Shown one piece after another: positions 39,001 through 49,001 of a DNA stretch of 64,000 nt (its first letter is position 1; each line of letters opens with the position of its first letter). The notes beneath the pieces were generated by a model. The model did no database searches, had not been told where the DNA came from, and saw nothing but the letters and a program-made list of their open reading frames with translations. Source of the DNA: Brachycybe producta. Its lineage: Eukaryota; Arthropoda; Diplopoda; Playtdesmida; Andrognathidae. The stretch covers positions 806,001-870,000 of the forward strand of contig JAUPFP010000031.1 in the NCBI GenBank assembly GCA_036925085.1, in the 5' to 3' direction. The position numbers and the translations under genes are program-made.

Positions 39001-42000
39001 CAAATAGTCGCTAATGGTGCAAATGTGGGAGGAGTTACGGTGGAAACGGGTCACTCGGAAGATTATCAGAAAGCAGAAGGAAGCAACGATCTCAAAGAAC
39101 ACATGGTTGGAATTTTATTCAGCCGTAGCAAACTAACGCACTTGCAAAAACAAGTGAGGAAACAACTCAAACCGATTGTTCGTACTCTTGAATATTCATT
39201 CTTGTCATTTTCTTATAGGTTTGTACGCATATCGTCCAAGCTATCCGTAAGGAAGCAGCACGTGTACGAGACGAATGGGAAGCTTTACTTTGTAGTAAAT
39301 CTCTCTCGATGGAAGAACTTCCGAAATCATCCGATGCTTATTGCTTTGAAATGTTGTCCATGGTTCTGGCGCTCAGCGGTTCGAGTGTCGGAAGGGCTTA
39401 CGTAGCCCAACAGTATACGTTACTTACTGATTTGCTTAGTTTACTTCATACTGGTTCGGCTCGCGTACAGCGGCAGGTCACATCTTTATTGAGACGTGTT
39501 TTGCCGGATGTTTCTCCTCAAACGTTTGCTCAGATTCTCGGTGTTAAGTCGCTTCCACCGACTGACTACAGTATCGTGTCCGAAGCGAGCAAGACTCTCG
39601 AGGGGCAGGATCCTCCGTTCGACGTCCACAGGTTTCGTACGACGCGAACCTCTGAATATGATTTCAAATTCTTATGATTTTTTTTTTATAAAGTAGAATG
39701 GGCATTTTAGACGTTTTCTTTAGCTGTATTGCGAAAGCACTCACAGTTCAGATGAAAGTAAAAGGCAAAGAAACAAATAAAGGCATCACATCTGTGACGT
39801 TGGCCACTTCGATTCATCCAAGGTTTGTGCACGTTTGAAAATCAGTTATTCATAAAACAACTTACTGTGTTTTGCAGAGATTTTATGGGTTCAAGATGGT
39901 GGCTAAGAGGCTGTATAACGAGGAAATTGGCTGAAGTTATCATTCAGTTGTTGCAAGACATGGCAGCCGTTAGTTTCGATTCGATTTAAAATACTAGCCA
40001 CTCACTTAAAGCTTTGAATGATTTTATCACAGGGAAGATTGTCGGATGCTTGGGCGAGTATAACAAAGGGAGCAGTAGCCGAAAATATCCTCAATCTAAC
40101 TAAATTGAGTGATAATTCTCGTGGTCCAACAAGTTGCCTTAAAACACCAACTGTAACTGAACATAATTGGGCATATTCTAATTAAGGTGAACGCTTGAGA
40201 ACTAATTCATGTTTTTTTCTGTGTCGTAGCTTTGGTTGGCTTTGTCATCGCTTTGTGTTCTCGATCAGGATCACGTTGAACGGTTATCTTCAGGGCAATG
40301 GGCAGGAAATGGTGATGGCCAACAGGTTCCATCACGCGTACGTATAAAACTCGTTTTTACGATTGCATTCATTAAAAGGGTGGCGCTGATCAATCTCCAA
40401 ACTCAGCAAGCACCAAACTTAATGAGCGCCTTACTGAACAGGCGCCAAACTGAATAATCGCCCGACCCTTGTAAGCACATGAGCGCCACTGTGCCAAAGG
40501 AGTGCGATAAGGCCAAAGGCTGTACATAGAGACTTAAGATATCTTTTCAAACATACAATTCAATCTATAAAGTTTAACAAGTGCCAAATTGAATAACTGC
40601 CAACATTGTTGGCGATGTTTTGTATTTGTTTAATTTGGCACTTAGTCAGTCACCACGTTGGAAACTGAGAACTGATTTTCTTTTATAGCCGATTTGTGAT
40701 AACCACGATGATGGCGAAACGTTAGCTATCATTTTGTGCAGCCTCTGTGGAAACATGTGTGCCGATTGTGATCGTTACCTTCATTTACATCGTCGTACTC
40801 GTACGCATCAGAGACAGGTCTTCAAGGAGGAGGAAGAAGCGATAAGAGTCGATCTACATGAGGGTTGCGGACGTACTAAATTATTCTGGATCATGGCTTT
40901 GGCAGATTCTAAAACGTTGAAAGCAATGGTTGAATTTCGTGAAGGAGCTAGAGGTAAAATGTGACGTCTGTTTTTAAATTTTGACGACTTTCAGAGAATG
41001 GCTTTTATTTTTTTTAGGTAAATCAACGACAACTGCAGCAGGAACTTGTAGATTTTGTGGTTCGAGTGGAGAATCTGGATTACTTGCAATTGGCAACGTC
41101 TGCGGTGATTCGGAATGTCAAGTAATTATGAATTTTTAATTATGCAAATTTTTTTAAATTTGCTTCCGTCGCTCATTCTTTAACATTTGTTTCCTTTTGC
41201 CATTGAAGTTGCGCATGCATGTTTACTTTTTTTGCGACTGTTATTTTGATTTTTCTTTAGTTTTTTGCAACGTTGAAACAAATTACTTTTCAAAGTAGTT
41301 AATTAAAATTACTAATTATATCAGTAAAAAACTTAATTGCAATTACTACATTTTAAAATGAATTTAAGGTGGTTTTAAAGTGTAAACGCCTCTCGAACTC
41401 TGATTTAAGATGTAAAATGATGAGTTACTTGAATGTGTTTCAGAAACTAGAAGGTTTACTCAATCACTTAAGAGTATTTTCAATTTTTCATGTTGATATC
41501 TTTCAAAATAAGCTTTTATTGTCAGTTTGAGAAAATGTGATCCAACTTTAAGCTGACGACATTTTTTAATGTTGTCTGTAAAACGTTTATTTTGAAAGAT
41601 GAGTATAAAAATGCCCATAGGGGATTGAGCTACCCTTCAAGTTTCTAAAACACATTGAAGTGGCTCTGAAAGACAGAATAATTAGAGTTCAATAGGAGTT
41701 TACACTTTAAAATCAACCTTAACTCAATTTCCAAGTAGTTTAAAAATTAAAAGTAATTGTATTTTTCACTAGAAAAGGTAATTAATTGCAATTATAAGGT
41801 ACAAAGTTTCAAAAGTACTGTGGTGAATTATTAATTACTTAAAAAAGTAATTTAATTATAGTAATTTATTACTTTTGTCAAATTACTTCTCACCAGTGCA
41901 GTGCTTGTCTCCAGTTTACTCGCTTTTAATCTAGATGTTGGTGTTTTTTTGTGTGTGTGCGTTTGTCGTTTAGGAACATGCACGAACAGCCTGTACAAAA

Positions 42001-43308
42001 AGCCTGTCTTGCGGCCACATATGTGGTGGCATTCGTAACGAGACTTGCTGCTTGCCGTGCCTTCATGGATGCAGTAACGATTCCACACTAAAGCAAGATG
42101 CCGATGACATGTGCATGATATGTTTTACGGAGGCTCTTTCGTGTGCTCCTGCCGTCCAGGTATTAACTTAATTTAAATACATTTCATCGCTGTAGACTTC
42201 ATTTTCTTATTACGATCTTTCGTTTCAGTTGCGATGTGGACACGTCTTTCATTTGCATTGTTGTCGTAATGTCCTTATGAAAAGATGGGCTGGACCACGG
42301 ATAACTTTTGGTTTCTCTCTATGCCCAATTTGCAAGGTTAGTACAGTTTTTTGCTCTAGCCGTTCAAAAATATAACCCTAAAAGGCAATTCCTGTGTACC
42401 TTCTAGTTTTTATCCCAATTTAAAAATATACACTGAAACACGGAATTAGATTGGATTTTGTAGGGACCCGTACCAAGAGTTGCATTCCCTTTTTCCCGAA
42501 TAACCATTTCAAATGTTAATTTTGATTTTGTCTTTCTCATCAAGAGTATCATTGATCACGCGGTGCTACGAGAGCTTTTGGATCCCGTTCGTAATCTTTA
42601 TGATGATGTGAGACGTAAAGCTCTTATGCGTCTGGAATACGAAGGGATTCACAAAGCTGAAGCAATCACTACTCCTGGAGCTCGATTTTTTAGTGACCCT
42701 GCCGGATATGCAATGGAACGGTATGCTTACTACGTGTGTTACAAGTGTAAAAAGGTAACGATCTTTATGTGATAACTGGGATTTGCAATTTAATTACTTA
42801 AACTTTTTCATTTTAAATTATATTAATAGGCGTACTACGGTGGAGAGGCTCGTTGCGACATAGATGCGGGCGGAGGCGACGATTATGATCCAACCGAATT
42901 AGTCTGCGGTGCTTGTTCCGATATTTCAAGAGCACAGATGTGTCCGAAACACGGAACAGATTTTTTAGAGTACAAATGTCGTTACTGCTGTTCCGTTGCA
43001 GTTTTTTTCTGCTTCGGTACGACTCATTTTTGTAATGCGTGCCACGATGATTTTCAGCACGTTACAAACATACCGAAACATGAACTACCACATTGTCCGG
43101 CCGGTATGTACGAAACTTCAGCAACCCGAGGTCGATTAGAGTTAATTATTTAATGTGTGAATCTTTTTTTTTTATTAATTTCTAATTTTAAGGACCGAAA
43201 GGAAAACAAATGGAAGGTGAAGAATGTCCTCTCCACATACAACATCCTGCAACCGGAGAAGAATTCGCTTTAGGTTGCGGAGTCTGCAGAAATGCTCATA
43301 CTTTTTAA
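18026..43308 (+). CDS. MYCBP2: MYCBP2/Highwire/RPM-1 E3 ubiquitin ligase, complete
   Basis: Giant PHR-family E3 ligase that, in flies, worms and mammals, controls axon and synapse development (DLK/Wallenda turnover) and acts with an F-box partner and RAE1. I traced roughly 65 exons, all plus strand, with conserved order throughout. In order: a poorly conserved N-terminus (His/Gln/Pro runs) and a Lys-rich patch; GLKSEPSEV region; RCC1-like repeats; Cys-rich insert; PHR1; PHR2; helical segments; filamin repeat; SH3-like segments; a 2.5-kb Ser/Pro-rich exon (about 34513-37018); C2H2-like Cys-rich block; APC10/DOC; a B-box-like Zn site; RING; tandem-cysteine domain. The final exon ends [10 protein letters not shown], identical to vertebrates, at stop 43306-43308. 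No stop or frameshift was found, so the gene should be functional. Most introns are under 400 bp; longer ones usually contain FB elements. The start at 18026 is the first ATG of an open frame leading into E2, but this end is least certain. Confidence 0.95.
18523..18570. repeat. FB right-arm fragment
   Basis: ACCCTTCTAGTTTCTAAAAC only, in MYCBP2 intron 1. Confidence 0.55.
19137..19385. repeat. FB element copy
   Basis: Both arms and outer right flank (CAGAGTTTGAGATGACCCGT, TTTACACTTTA). MYCBP2 intron 3. Confidence 0.8.
20205..20565. repeat. FB element copy plus extra right arm
   Basis: A full copy to about 20500, then a second right-arm fragment TCTTCTAGTTTCTAAAACGC directly after it, suggesting nested or repeated insertion. 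MYCBP2 intron 6. Confidence 0.75.
21685..22000. repeat. FB element copy
   Basis: Left arm AGAAACTATAAGAGTAGCTC, centre, right arm CTACCCTTATGGTTTCTAAA. MYCBP2 intron. Confidence 0.78.
22037..24570 (+). other. MYCBP2: MYCBP2 RCC1-like repeats and Cys-rich insert
   Basis: Exons here encode propeller-type repeats: [78 protein letters not shown]. Between them (about 23089-23475) is an insert with [22 protein letters not shown] and [19 protein letters not shown], a conserved Cys cluster of the family. The matching RCC1 repeats inhibit adenylyl cyclase in the mammalian protein (family knowledge). Confidence 0.88.
22495..22800. repeat. FB element copy
   Basis: Left arm shortened (AACTAGAAGGGTAGCTTAAA), right arm TACACTTCTAGTATCTAAAA. 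MYCBP2 intron. Confidence 0.78.
24975..25250. repeat. FB element copy
   Basis: Left arm AAAAACTAGAAGGGTACCAA, right arm GAGCTACCCTTCTAGTTTCT. MYCBP2 intron. Confidence 0.8.
25722..26590 (+). other. MYCBP2: MYCBP2 PHR domain 1
   Basis: Exons at about 25722, 25917, 26200 and 26401 encode [62 protein letters not shown] and [11 protein letters not shown]. This is the beta-sandwich PHR fold shared with BTBD proteins. Confidence 0.9.
26050..26175. repeat. FB element, centre deleted
   Basis: A short left-arm scrap (AAAGTGTGTTAGAAAAGGGT) abuts the right arm (GAGCTACCCTTCTAGTTTAT). MYCBP2 intron inside PHR1. Confidence 0.7.
27812..28614 (+). other. MYCBP2: MYCBP2 PHR domain 2
   Basis: Exons encode [57 protein letters not shown] and [16 protein letters not shown]. 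The two introns inside it are short; the intron after it holds an FB copy. Confidence 0.9.
28630..28945. repeat. FB element copy
   Basis: Left flank and arm AGAAACTAGAAGGGTAGCTC, centre, right arm CTTTCTAGTTTCTAACAAAA. MYCBP2 intron after PHR2. Confidence 0.8.
29578..29935. repeat. FB element copy
   Basis: Full length, from TTTAAAGTGTAAACGCCTTT to GAATAATCAAGAATTCGAAA. MYCBP2 intron, which also contains a GAACCCTG-family scrap near 30000. Confidence 0.8.
30950..31250. repeat. FB element copy, left arm damaged
   Basis: Outer left flank TTTAAAGTGTAAACGTCGCT is present but the TAGAAACTAG box is lost. Right arm CTACCCTTCTAGTTTCTAAA intact. MYCBP2 intron. Confidence 0.75.
31660..32690 (+). other. 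MYCBP2: MYCBP2 filamin-type repeat and following segment
   Basis: Residues [16 protein letters not shown] open the segment. The Ig/filamin repeat follows, with [44 protein letters not shown] and [18 protein letters not shown]. It leads to [17 protein letters not shown], the first SH3-like copy; the second is at about 33363-33490 ([18 protein letters not shown]). Confidence 0.85.
31835..31945. repeat. Short fold-back in MYCBP2 intron
   Basis: CAGAGTTGCA and GTGGTCAATTTG pair with AAATTGACCACG and TGCAACTCTG around a 20-30 nt centre. Small hairpin, unrelated to FB. Confidence 0.55.
32728..33012. repeat. FB element copy
   Basis: Left arm TTAGAAACTAGAACGGGTAG, right arm GCTACCCTTCTAGTTTCTAA, outer flank TTTACACTTTATAATCAGCT. 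MYCBP2 intron. Confidence 0.8.
33540..33848. repeat. FB element copy
   Basis: Left arm TTAGGAACTAGAAGGTTAGC, right arm GCTAATCTTCTAATTTCTAA. MYCBP2 intron. Confidence 0.8.
36165..36400 (+). other. MYCBP2: MYCBP2 C2H2-like Cys/Gly-rich block
   Basis: Inside the largest exon: [18 protein letters not shown], then a Gly/Cys run ([16 protein letters not shown]) and [10 protein letters not shown]. The residues fit a zinc site and match the family closely despite the divergent Ser/Pro-rich sequence around them. Confidence 0.85.
37500..37690. repeat. Degenerate fold-back in MYCBP2 intron
   Basis: CACTCAAAAGTGGTCTGTGT recalls the arm of the 48224 element; the other arm is poorly matched. No coding role. 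Confidence 0.4.
38124..38815 (+). other. MYCBP2: MYCBP2 APC10/DOC domain
   Basis: Exons carry [43 protein letters not shown], and [11 protein letters not shown] followed by [16 protein letters not shown]. This is the DOC-like fold that precedes the ligase module. Confidence 0.88.
40370..40660. repeat. GCGCCA-rich repeat in MYCBP2 intron
   Basis: Irregular repeats of AGCGCC/GGCGCCAAACTGAATA and a terminal CCAAATTGAATAACTGCC paired with TTTAATTTGGCACTT. Possibly a decayed inverted repeat. Confidence 0.45.
40688..43308 (+). other. MYCBP2: MYCBP2 catalytic end: Zn site, RING, tandem-cysteine domain
   Basis: The Zn site has [20 protein letters not shown]. The RING reads [16 protein letters not shown] and [10 protein letters not shown] with CPICK (about 42090-42340). 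The tandem-cysteine domain of the RING-Cys-relay mechanism follows. Counting from CYKC, the key residues keep exact human spacing: Cys of GGEARC (42854-42856; human C4520), Glu of DPTEL (E4534), Cys of FFCF (43010-43012; C4572), the next Phe (F4573), Phe of THFC (F4578) and His of NACH (43043-43045; H4583). All residues required for Thr-directed esterification are present. Confidence 0.93.
41265..41895. repeat. FB element nested inside an AATTAC-type repeat
   Basis: The FB copy (about 41365-41725, full length with GTGTAAACGCCTCTCGAACT flank) lies between AATTACTTTTCAAAGTAGTT (41280) and an AAAGTAATTTAATTATAGTA segment ending near 41895. It forms the longest intron of the RING region. Confidence 0.7.
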
Positions 43309-44386
43309 AAAAAAAACGGTATTATCATTTCTTATTCTCGTACTTTGTTTTTAAAACATTCAGTTTTAATATTTATTGCGTTCTTTCGACACACATATTG
43401 AGATATAATTTCATTCTTTTCTTTTCTTAGTTTGAATAATTGTATATTTTGTGCAAGTTTTTCTCTTTTCTTCTTCTTCTTCTTCTGTAAATTTTGTGTT
43501 TGATTGTGATTATTTTTCGATTTAAAATGAATCCCTTTTAAAACCCTCTTTGTCTTTTGAAATTTATTTAATTACTTTTATTTTCTTTCAGAAAATAACG
43601 TAAAAATTGAAAAACAAAATCTTTGGTGTGATTACTGTGTGATTTCAAAAGTGAGCTCATGATTAGAAAAGATAAGTTTTACTATGCATTGTAGAATTAT
43701 TAAGGGGATAGGATTTTCATGCACCAAAATATGCGTTTGTTTATGCTTTAGAAAGATATGGGTTTTTTTTTTTTCGATTAACAACCACTATAGCCTTAAG
43801 GTAAGGCTGTAGAGTTGTTGTATAGGTTGTGTCAAAGTAGCATTATAAATGGAAAAATCTGTACAATCTCTTGTATAGAGGCTAAGCGGCTCCCAAATCA
43901 AAAGCATTTCCAGTATAAAAGTAGTAACAAAACCTAAATTATTTTAACATTTTAAGCAAAAATATGCATAAAACATAAAAATCTTAACCATAAAAATTAC
44001 CCATGCGAATATATATGAACACACATAATTGAATAGACGCACAATCAACGACTCGAAAGGTATTTAACTAACAATCATTTTTATTAGCAGAAAAAGACAA
44101 AAATGAAATTACATAACAGTATACATAAATTTGAATCATCCTGTACAATGTATTTTCTATGCGAGTACAATCATTTTATCAAAGTTACATTTTTTTTTAG
44201 GAATTTAGATAAAATGAGAAAAGAATGATCACAGATAAAAATAACAAGTGTCTTTAACAAATCTCAAAATTCAATTTTTATAACAATTATATTTTTCTAG
44301 TCGATAAGGTAAAAATATTTCTTATCAATTTTCCCCTCTAAATGAGACGATACCATCTCATGTTAAGAATGGTAACTATGGAAACG

Positions 44387-44394
44387 TGACGTCA
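44387..44394. promoter_or_regulatory. CRE/ATF palindrome TGACGTCA
   Basis: Perfect 8-bp site about 740 bp upstream of the ATP6V0C start. Binding is inferred from motif only. Confidence 0.4.
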
Positions 44395-44838
44395 CTATTG
44401 TAGACAATATATTAAATCGGGATCAAACATTTATTGGCTAATAATATTTGACGTTGTATGACGACACGTATGATGAGTTTTAGGGTGGCGCCCTTTTTTT
44501 TTTAGTGAATCACATAATTCGGATTACTGTAACGTCTGTCTCTTTATACAGGTATAAATATCAATTATCGGCGCCATTTTGTGTCATGGAACAAACTCAA
44601 CTGTTTTCCCCAAATACGAAAATTAGTCATATAATTACATTGATTTCGAAACTTAAAGCGTCACATCTAATCTAAATTTAAGCAGAAAATTTGAGAAATT
44701 TCTATAAAATCACAGTAAGTTTAAAATAAAGTTCAAATTGGCACGCAAGCTAACATTGACAATTTTTGACACAACATGGCTACGTGAACGTATTATCATC
44801 ACATTAAAAAAGAAACCAGTGAGCGGCCATTATGAAAG

Positions 44839-44862
44839 TGACGTCATTATGTATTGACGTCA
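44839..44862. promoter_or_regulatory. Paired CRE sites upstream of ATP6V0C
   Basis: Two perfect TGACGTCA palindromes at 44839-44846 and 44855-44862, 16 bp start to start, about 270-290 bp before the ATP6V0C ATG. CREB/ATF-type regulation is a reasonable inference. Confidence 0.5.
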
Positions 44863-45131
44863 TTTTGTTCTATAGAAGGGTGCTTCTGATTTGTCAATAT
44901 CAAATACGAGTTAGGCATATTCACCAATAGTCACTCGTTTAACAGTTCAGCTTTCGGTATATTAAGTGAGTTGATCACATGACATTTTTCTTTTTAGTAA
45001 AAGTGTCGGCCATTTCCATTTCGGGTGTCTCTATCTTGTTTGTGATATTTCTTGTGTTCATCTGTACGGTTTTTTTAAGTCTTTGCACATAATATTTATT
45101 AGCTAAACGTACGCATAAAACATATTCTAAA

Positions 45132-48100
45132 ATGGCTGATAATAATGCTCCAATATATTCTCCTTTCTTCGGTGTCATGGGTGCATCAGCGGCGATGGTT
45201 TTCAGCGGTGAGTTGGCCCATATTTGTTTTAAAACGTCGTAGGGAGAGAAAGTGGGCGAGTCCAAAAGCCGCTCTTATTACGGGGTTGTGGTTAAGTGTA
45301 TTCCCGGTCTTATTGCTTAATTCCTCCATCTTTTATATTTTTAATGTTCCAGGCGATTAAATTCCACGTGAATCATTCATTTGAGTCATTTTTTTGAGGG
45401 TTTTTTTTCAATTAGCAGTCGCTAGCCTCAGAGCAAATGGTGCGCAGGTGTTATTTTATAGGCTGCGTCGGTAGCGCGCATTAATGCTAAAGAGCTGTGA
45501 AAGAGCCTCTTACATAGAGGCTAACACTCAATCTGCATTTTCATTGAAAAAAAATTCATCAATTCAAGCAGTTAAGAATGGGTTAAAGGTGGTAAAGGTG
45601 AAGGGGGGGAAACGCCCACCTGCTATTCTGACTTTTATCGCCTCTTAAATCGATAAATCCTCATTTTCAGTGCGAAATTTGACGAATTAAAAGGGTTAAA
45701 GGTGATAGTGATGTAGGGGGTGGTATGGGTAAAGAGAGGTGGGGGGAAACGCCCCTCTGGGGCTTCTAATTGGTTCATTAATTGCTTATATCCGCCTGTT
45801 ATTATTCATAATAAGTGACGTCAGAAATTTTAATGAGATGCAGCAAGCAGTTATGAGCGCGTGCAGCGTGTAGTTGTAATTTTTAAATTTCTGACTGAAT
45901 TTAATTGGTTAGAAAATAAAATTCAAACTTCTTTCTGACCAATTAGAGATCATTCTTGATTATGCCAATTTTAAATCGATTGACAAATGTCGGCATCCTC
46001 TATTCGTCTATTGAGTCAATATGGAAATAATAATAAAAAATACAATGGGGAAACGTTTAGATTTCTTAATAATTGCTTGCAACAGTAAAAATCCTATTAA
46101 ATGGATAATAAATGATAGATTTTGCACCTCCTGATTTTTTTTCTGACCTCAAATACGCATTTTTATGCAAATATTGTGAAATTTTATTGGCACCGCTAGG
46201 TGGCGCATTAATTCTTCATATTTAGAGCGCGCGGAGACGATGACGTAATATGCAAATTTTGTTCACAAAAAGGGGGGCGGAGTTCTCCTCTCCTTTCGTA
46301 TTAGTAGCTCCGCCCTCTGGTGGTCAATGACGTAATTACATTTTTACGGATGAAGGAAAATTCTTTTGCAATGGGGGAAACGTAAGAATAGATAAAATAT
46401 AAATTTCCTTTTGTGTTTCATTGTTGTGTAATTAAGAAAATTATCAGATTGATAATGAAATTAAATGTAGATAAAACGATTTCGTAATTGAGACCTGCTT
46501 TTAAGACGCCGTCTGGTGGCGCCACCTGTTTATGTATATATTTTTTAATATTTTTTTTTTTGCGATTTTTCTTTATTTTTAATTAGCTTTGGGAGCCGCT
46601 TACGGCACGGCAAAATCCGGAACCGGAATCGCAGCAATGTCCGTAATGCGACCGGAATTGATTATGAAGTCCATCATTCCAGTTGTCATGGCTGGTATCA
46701 TTGCCATTTACGGATTGGTCGTTGCTGTTCTTATCGCTAACGACATCACGGAAAGCATAACCCTCTTCAAGTGAGAAACATTGTGACTGAACGCGGAAAC
46801 GCTTTTTAAAGCTTGTATTCGTTAAGAAAACTTGGCACTTGAACCCTCGCTGAAGAGGGTTCAAGTGTTAAAAGCCCAAATTCAATTAGGAAACTTAGCC
46901 CACGCCTCATTGAACAGGGTTTCAACAAGAAAATCCCCCCCCCCTTTTTTGAGGATACTCATTTAAAAAAAAAAGATTTTTCTATCTCGAAACCCTGTTT
47001 GGAGGGTCCAAGTTCAAGTGCTAATGCTCAAATTAAAGTAATAAAAATATGGCACTCGGACTTCAAGTTGAAGTTTAAGTGCTATTTATTTTTTCCTACT
47101 TTTAATTCGGGCTTTTTTTAGCTCTTGAATTTCACCTCGAACTCTCTTTTTGAGTTCACTTCATAAAAAAAGGTATTTTTCTAAGTTTGAATTCTGTTCA
47201 AGGTGTTTTAAGTTCAAAGTTGAAGTGCCAAGTTTACTTCTTCTTTGAAGTTGGGGGTCCGTTAACCTCTTCTCAAGTGCAAAGAAAAGGTCCTTTTCCA
47301 ATTGGTTCACTTTTTTTCTTGTCCTTTCTTGATAAAAATGAAGAATTATCGAGAGAGAGAGAGAGAGAGAGTGATGGACTTTACGTTTGACGTCTTGTTT
47401 CTTTTATCTGTGAAAAAAAAAATAAACCCCAGAAGTATTTGGAAATAGAACGGCGGGATGACCTGAGATTACGCTGATTACGCCTTATCTCTTTTTAAGA
47501 GTTGAGTTTTGTTTGATTTTTGAGGTCTTCCTTGAGGTTTTTGTCGAGACTAGAAAAGAGAACGAATGATACTAGAAATGAAAGTATGAGAGGCTAAAAA
47601 AGAGACTAAAAAATGGGATACTAGTTACTAGAAAAGAAGAAATGAGACTCGTAAGAGGCTAGAAAAAAATGAGAGGCAAGAGAATGACTTAAAGAAAGGA
47701 AATTTTAAAACAAACACGACGAGAGTGACGAGCAAAGGTGTTTGAAGGTGAGAGAGAGAGAGAGAGATAAAGGAACTTCCGAAGATGATGAAGAAAGTTC
47801 GTTGTTTGTTAGTCAATCGATTAAAATGAACAAACAAAAAGAAAAAGAACAATCATCCAAAAAGAAAAAGAAAAAAACCCACCCACAAAACCAGTTTTGA
47901 TTTTATTTTTGCCTCAATTGAAATTATTAAAATAAAGAAATGTTTCAATATTCATAATTCTTAGAAAGGAAAAGAACAATAAATGAAACTTTTATTGTCC
48001 TTTTTGAAGGAAAAAGTTAGAATCTTACACTTTTGGTTGTTCTGCGGACAGGCATGTAAAGACAGGGAGATACAGTTCTTTGCCCCGCCCCCTTTTATGA

Positions 48101-48921
48101 GCGTTAGACCAAATATCAACCAATTAGAAATTGGAAAGGGTGGGGCATGAGACGTCAGACCAAATAACAAACCAATTAGAAGTTGCCTGTTTCTGCAGTT
48201 CCAGAAGAGTAACACTAAGGTCCTTTGGCACACGAACCACTTTTTAGTGGTCGGGTTCGGCGGCAAAAACGTCTCAGGTGTCAAGGCTGTGGTTAACATT
48301 GTATTAACTATAGAAAAACGCTGAACGACATGTTGACTTCATTTTGCAGTCGAACTTGACCACTAAAGTGGTTCGTGTGCTAAGAAACTAAGGAAAAATT
48401 GAATGTGTTTTAGAAACTAGAAGAGTTAATTGTGTCAGTTTAGGGTAATTTTCATATTTTTGCTATCTTTTAATATAAAGTTAGATAAATATTAAAATTG
48501 AAATTAAAAGCTTATTTTGAAAGATAACAACATGAAAATTATCCTTAAGGGGCTAATTTTACTCTTCTAGTTTCGAAAACACTTTAAATTTCTTCTAAAA
48601 GTTGTCTTTTGTGACTAGAAAATAGAAGATTAAATGAATCTTAATTTGCATATTATGCAAATAAGCATAATAAAGAGACTTTAAGTATGTTTTTGTTGTT
48701 ATTTCTAATAAAAAAGGGCATTCACTCAGTTGGGAGCCGGATTGAGCGTAGGTCTTAGTGGTTTAGCCGCCGGTTTCGCCATCGGTATCGTAGGAGATGC
48801 CGGAGTTCGAGGAACGGCACAACAGCCGAGACTTTTCGTCGGAATGATCCTCATCCTCATTTTCGCCGAGGTTCTCGGTCTTTATGGTCTCATCGTAGCC
48901 CTCATCTTATCTACGAAGTAA
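45132..48921 (+). CDS. ATP6V0C: V-ATPase 16-kDa proteolipid subunit c
   Basis: Subunit c forms the proton-carrying rotor ring of the membrane V0 sector and acidifies endolysosomes. Three exons: 45132-45207, 46587-46770 and 48717-48921, with phase 1 and phase 2 junctions (S|gtgag; AA|gtgag). Total 465 nt, 154 aa, the usual length. Four hydrophobic helices are visible. Exon 1 has [17 protein letters not shown], exon 2 [20 protein letters not shown] and [20 protein letters not shown], exon 3 [19 protein letters not shown] and [20 protein letters not shown]. The proton-binding glutamate lies in [10 protein letters not shown] in the last helix. The exon 3 acceptor AAAAAG|GGCATT gives [12 protein letters not shown]. 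Introns are 1.4 and 1.9 kb, longer than the family coding length. It ends LILSTK, like animal orthologues. Confidence 0.96.
45208..46586 (+). other. ATP6V0C intron 1
   Basis: Non-coding, with a fourth TGACGTCA at 45816-45823, several TGACGTAA half-sites, and GGGGAAACG boxes repeated near 45607, 45755, 46048 and 46375. Regulatory content is possible but unproven. Confidence 0.45.
46830..47260. repeat. GAACCCTG-family repeats in ATP6V0C intron 2
   Basis: Several scraps of TTGGCACTTGAACCCT, AGAGGGTTCAAGTG and GAAACCCTGTTTGGAGGG, the same family as the array at 58160. A GA microsatellite follows at 47351-47372. Confidence 0.6.
48224..48385. repeat. Fold-back element in ATP6V0C intron 2
   Basis: Arms TTGGCACACGAACCACTTTT and AAAGTGGTTCGTGTGCTAA are near-complementary, with GTGGTC and GACCAC continuing the pairing. 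About 160 bp; an FB copy abuts it. Confidence 0.7.
48385..48615. repeat. FB element copy
   Basis: Left arm TTTTAGAAACTAGAAGAGTT, right arm ACTCTTCTAGTTTCGAAAAC. ATP6V0C intron 2, just upstream of exon 3. Confidence 0.78.
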
Positions 48922-48995
48922 ATAGGCAGAAAGAGAACGAGAGAGAAAGCGGAAGAAGAGGTTCAAACCGGAAGTCACAAGAAATCCTTTCTCCA

Positions 48996-49001
48996 AATAA
49001 A
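48996..49001 (+). terminator. Poly(A) signal, ATP6V0C
   Basis: AATAAA 75 nt after the stop codon. A second AATAAA lies at 49214-49219; both could be used. Confidence 0.5.

Larger units (their letters stand above)
43309..45131. other. MYCBP2 3' UTR and ATP6V0C upstream region
   Basis: No gene. AT-rich with poly-T runs. CRE-type palindromes stand at 44387, 44839 and 44855. A local hairpin-like TAGCCTTAAGGTAAGGCTG occurs at about 43790. I could not single out the MYCBP2 poly(A) signal. Confidence 0.5.

Noticed and set aside
45208-45360. Reading through ATP6V0C exon 1 to 45360
   Set aside because: The extension follows a good GTGAG donor and loses the conserved subunit c sequence, which resumes at 46587.
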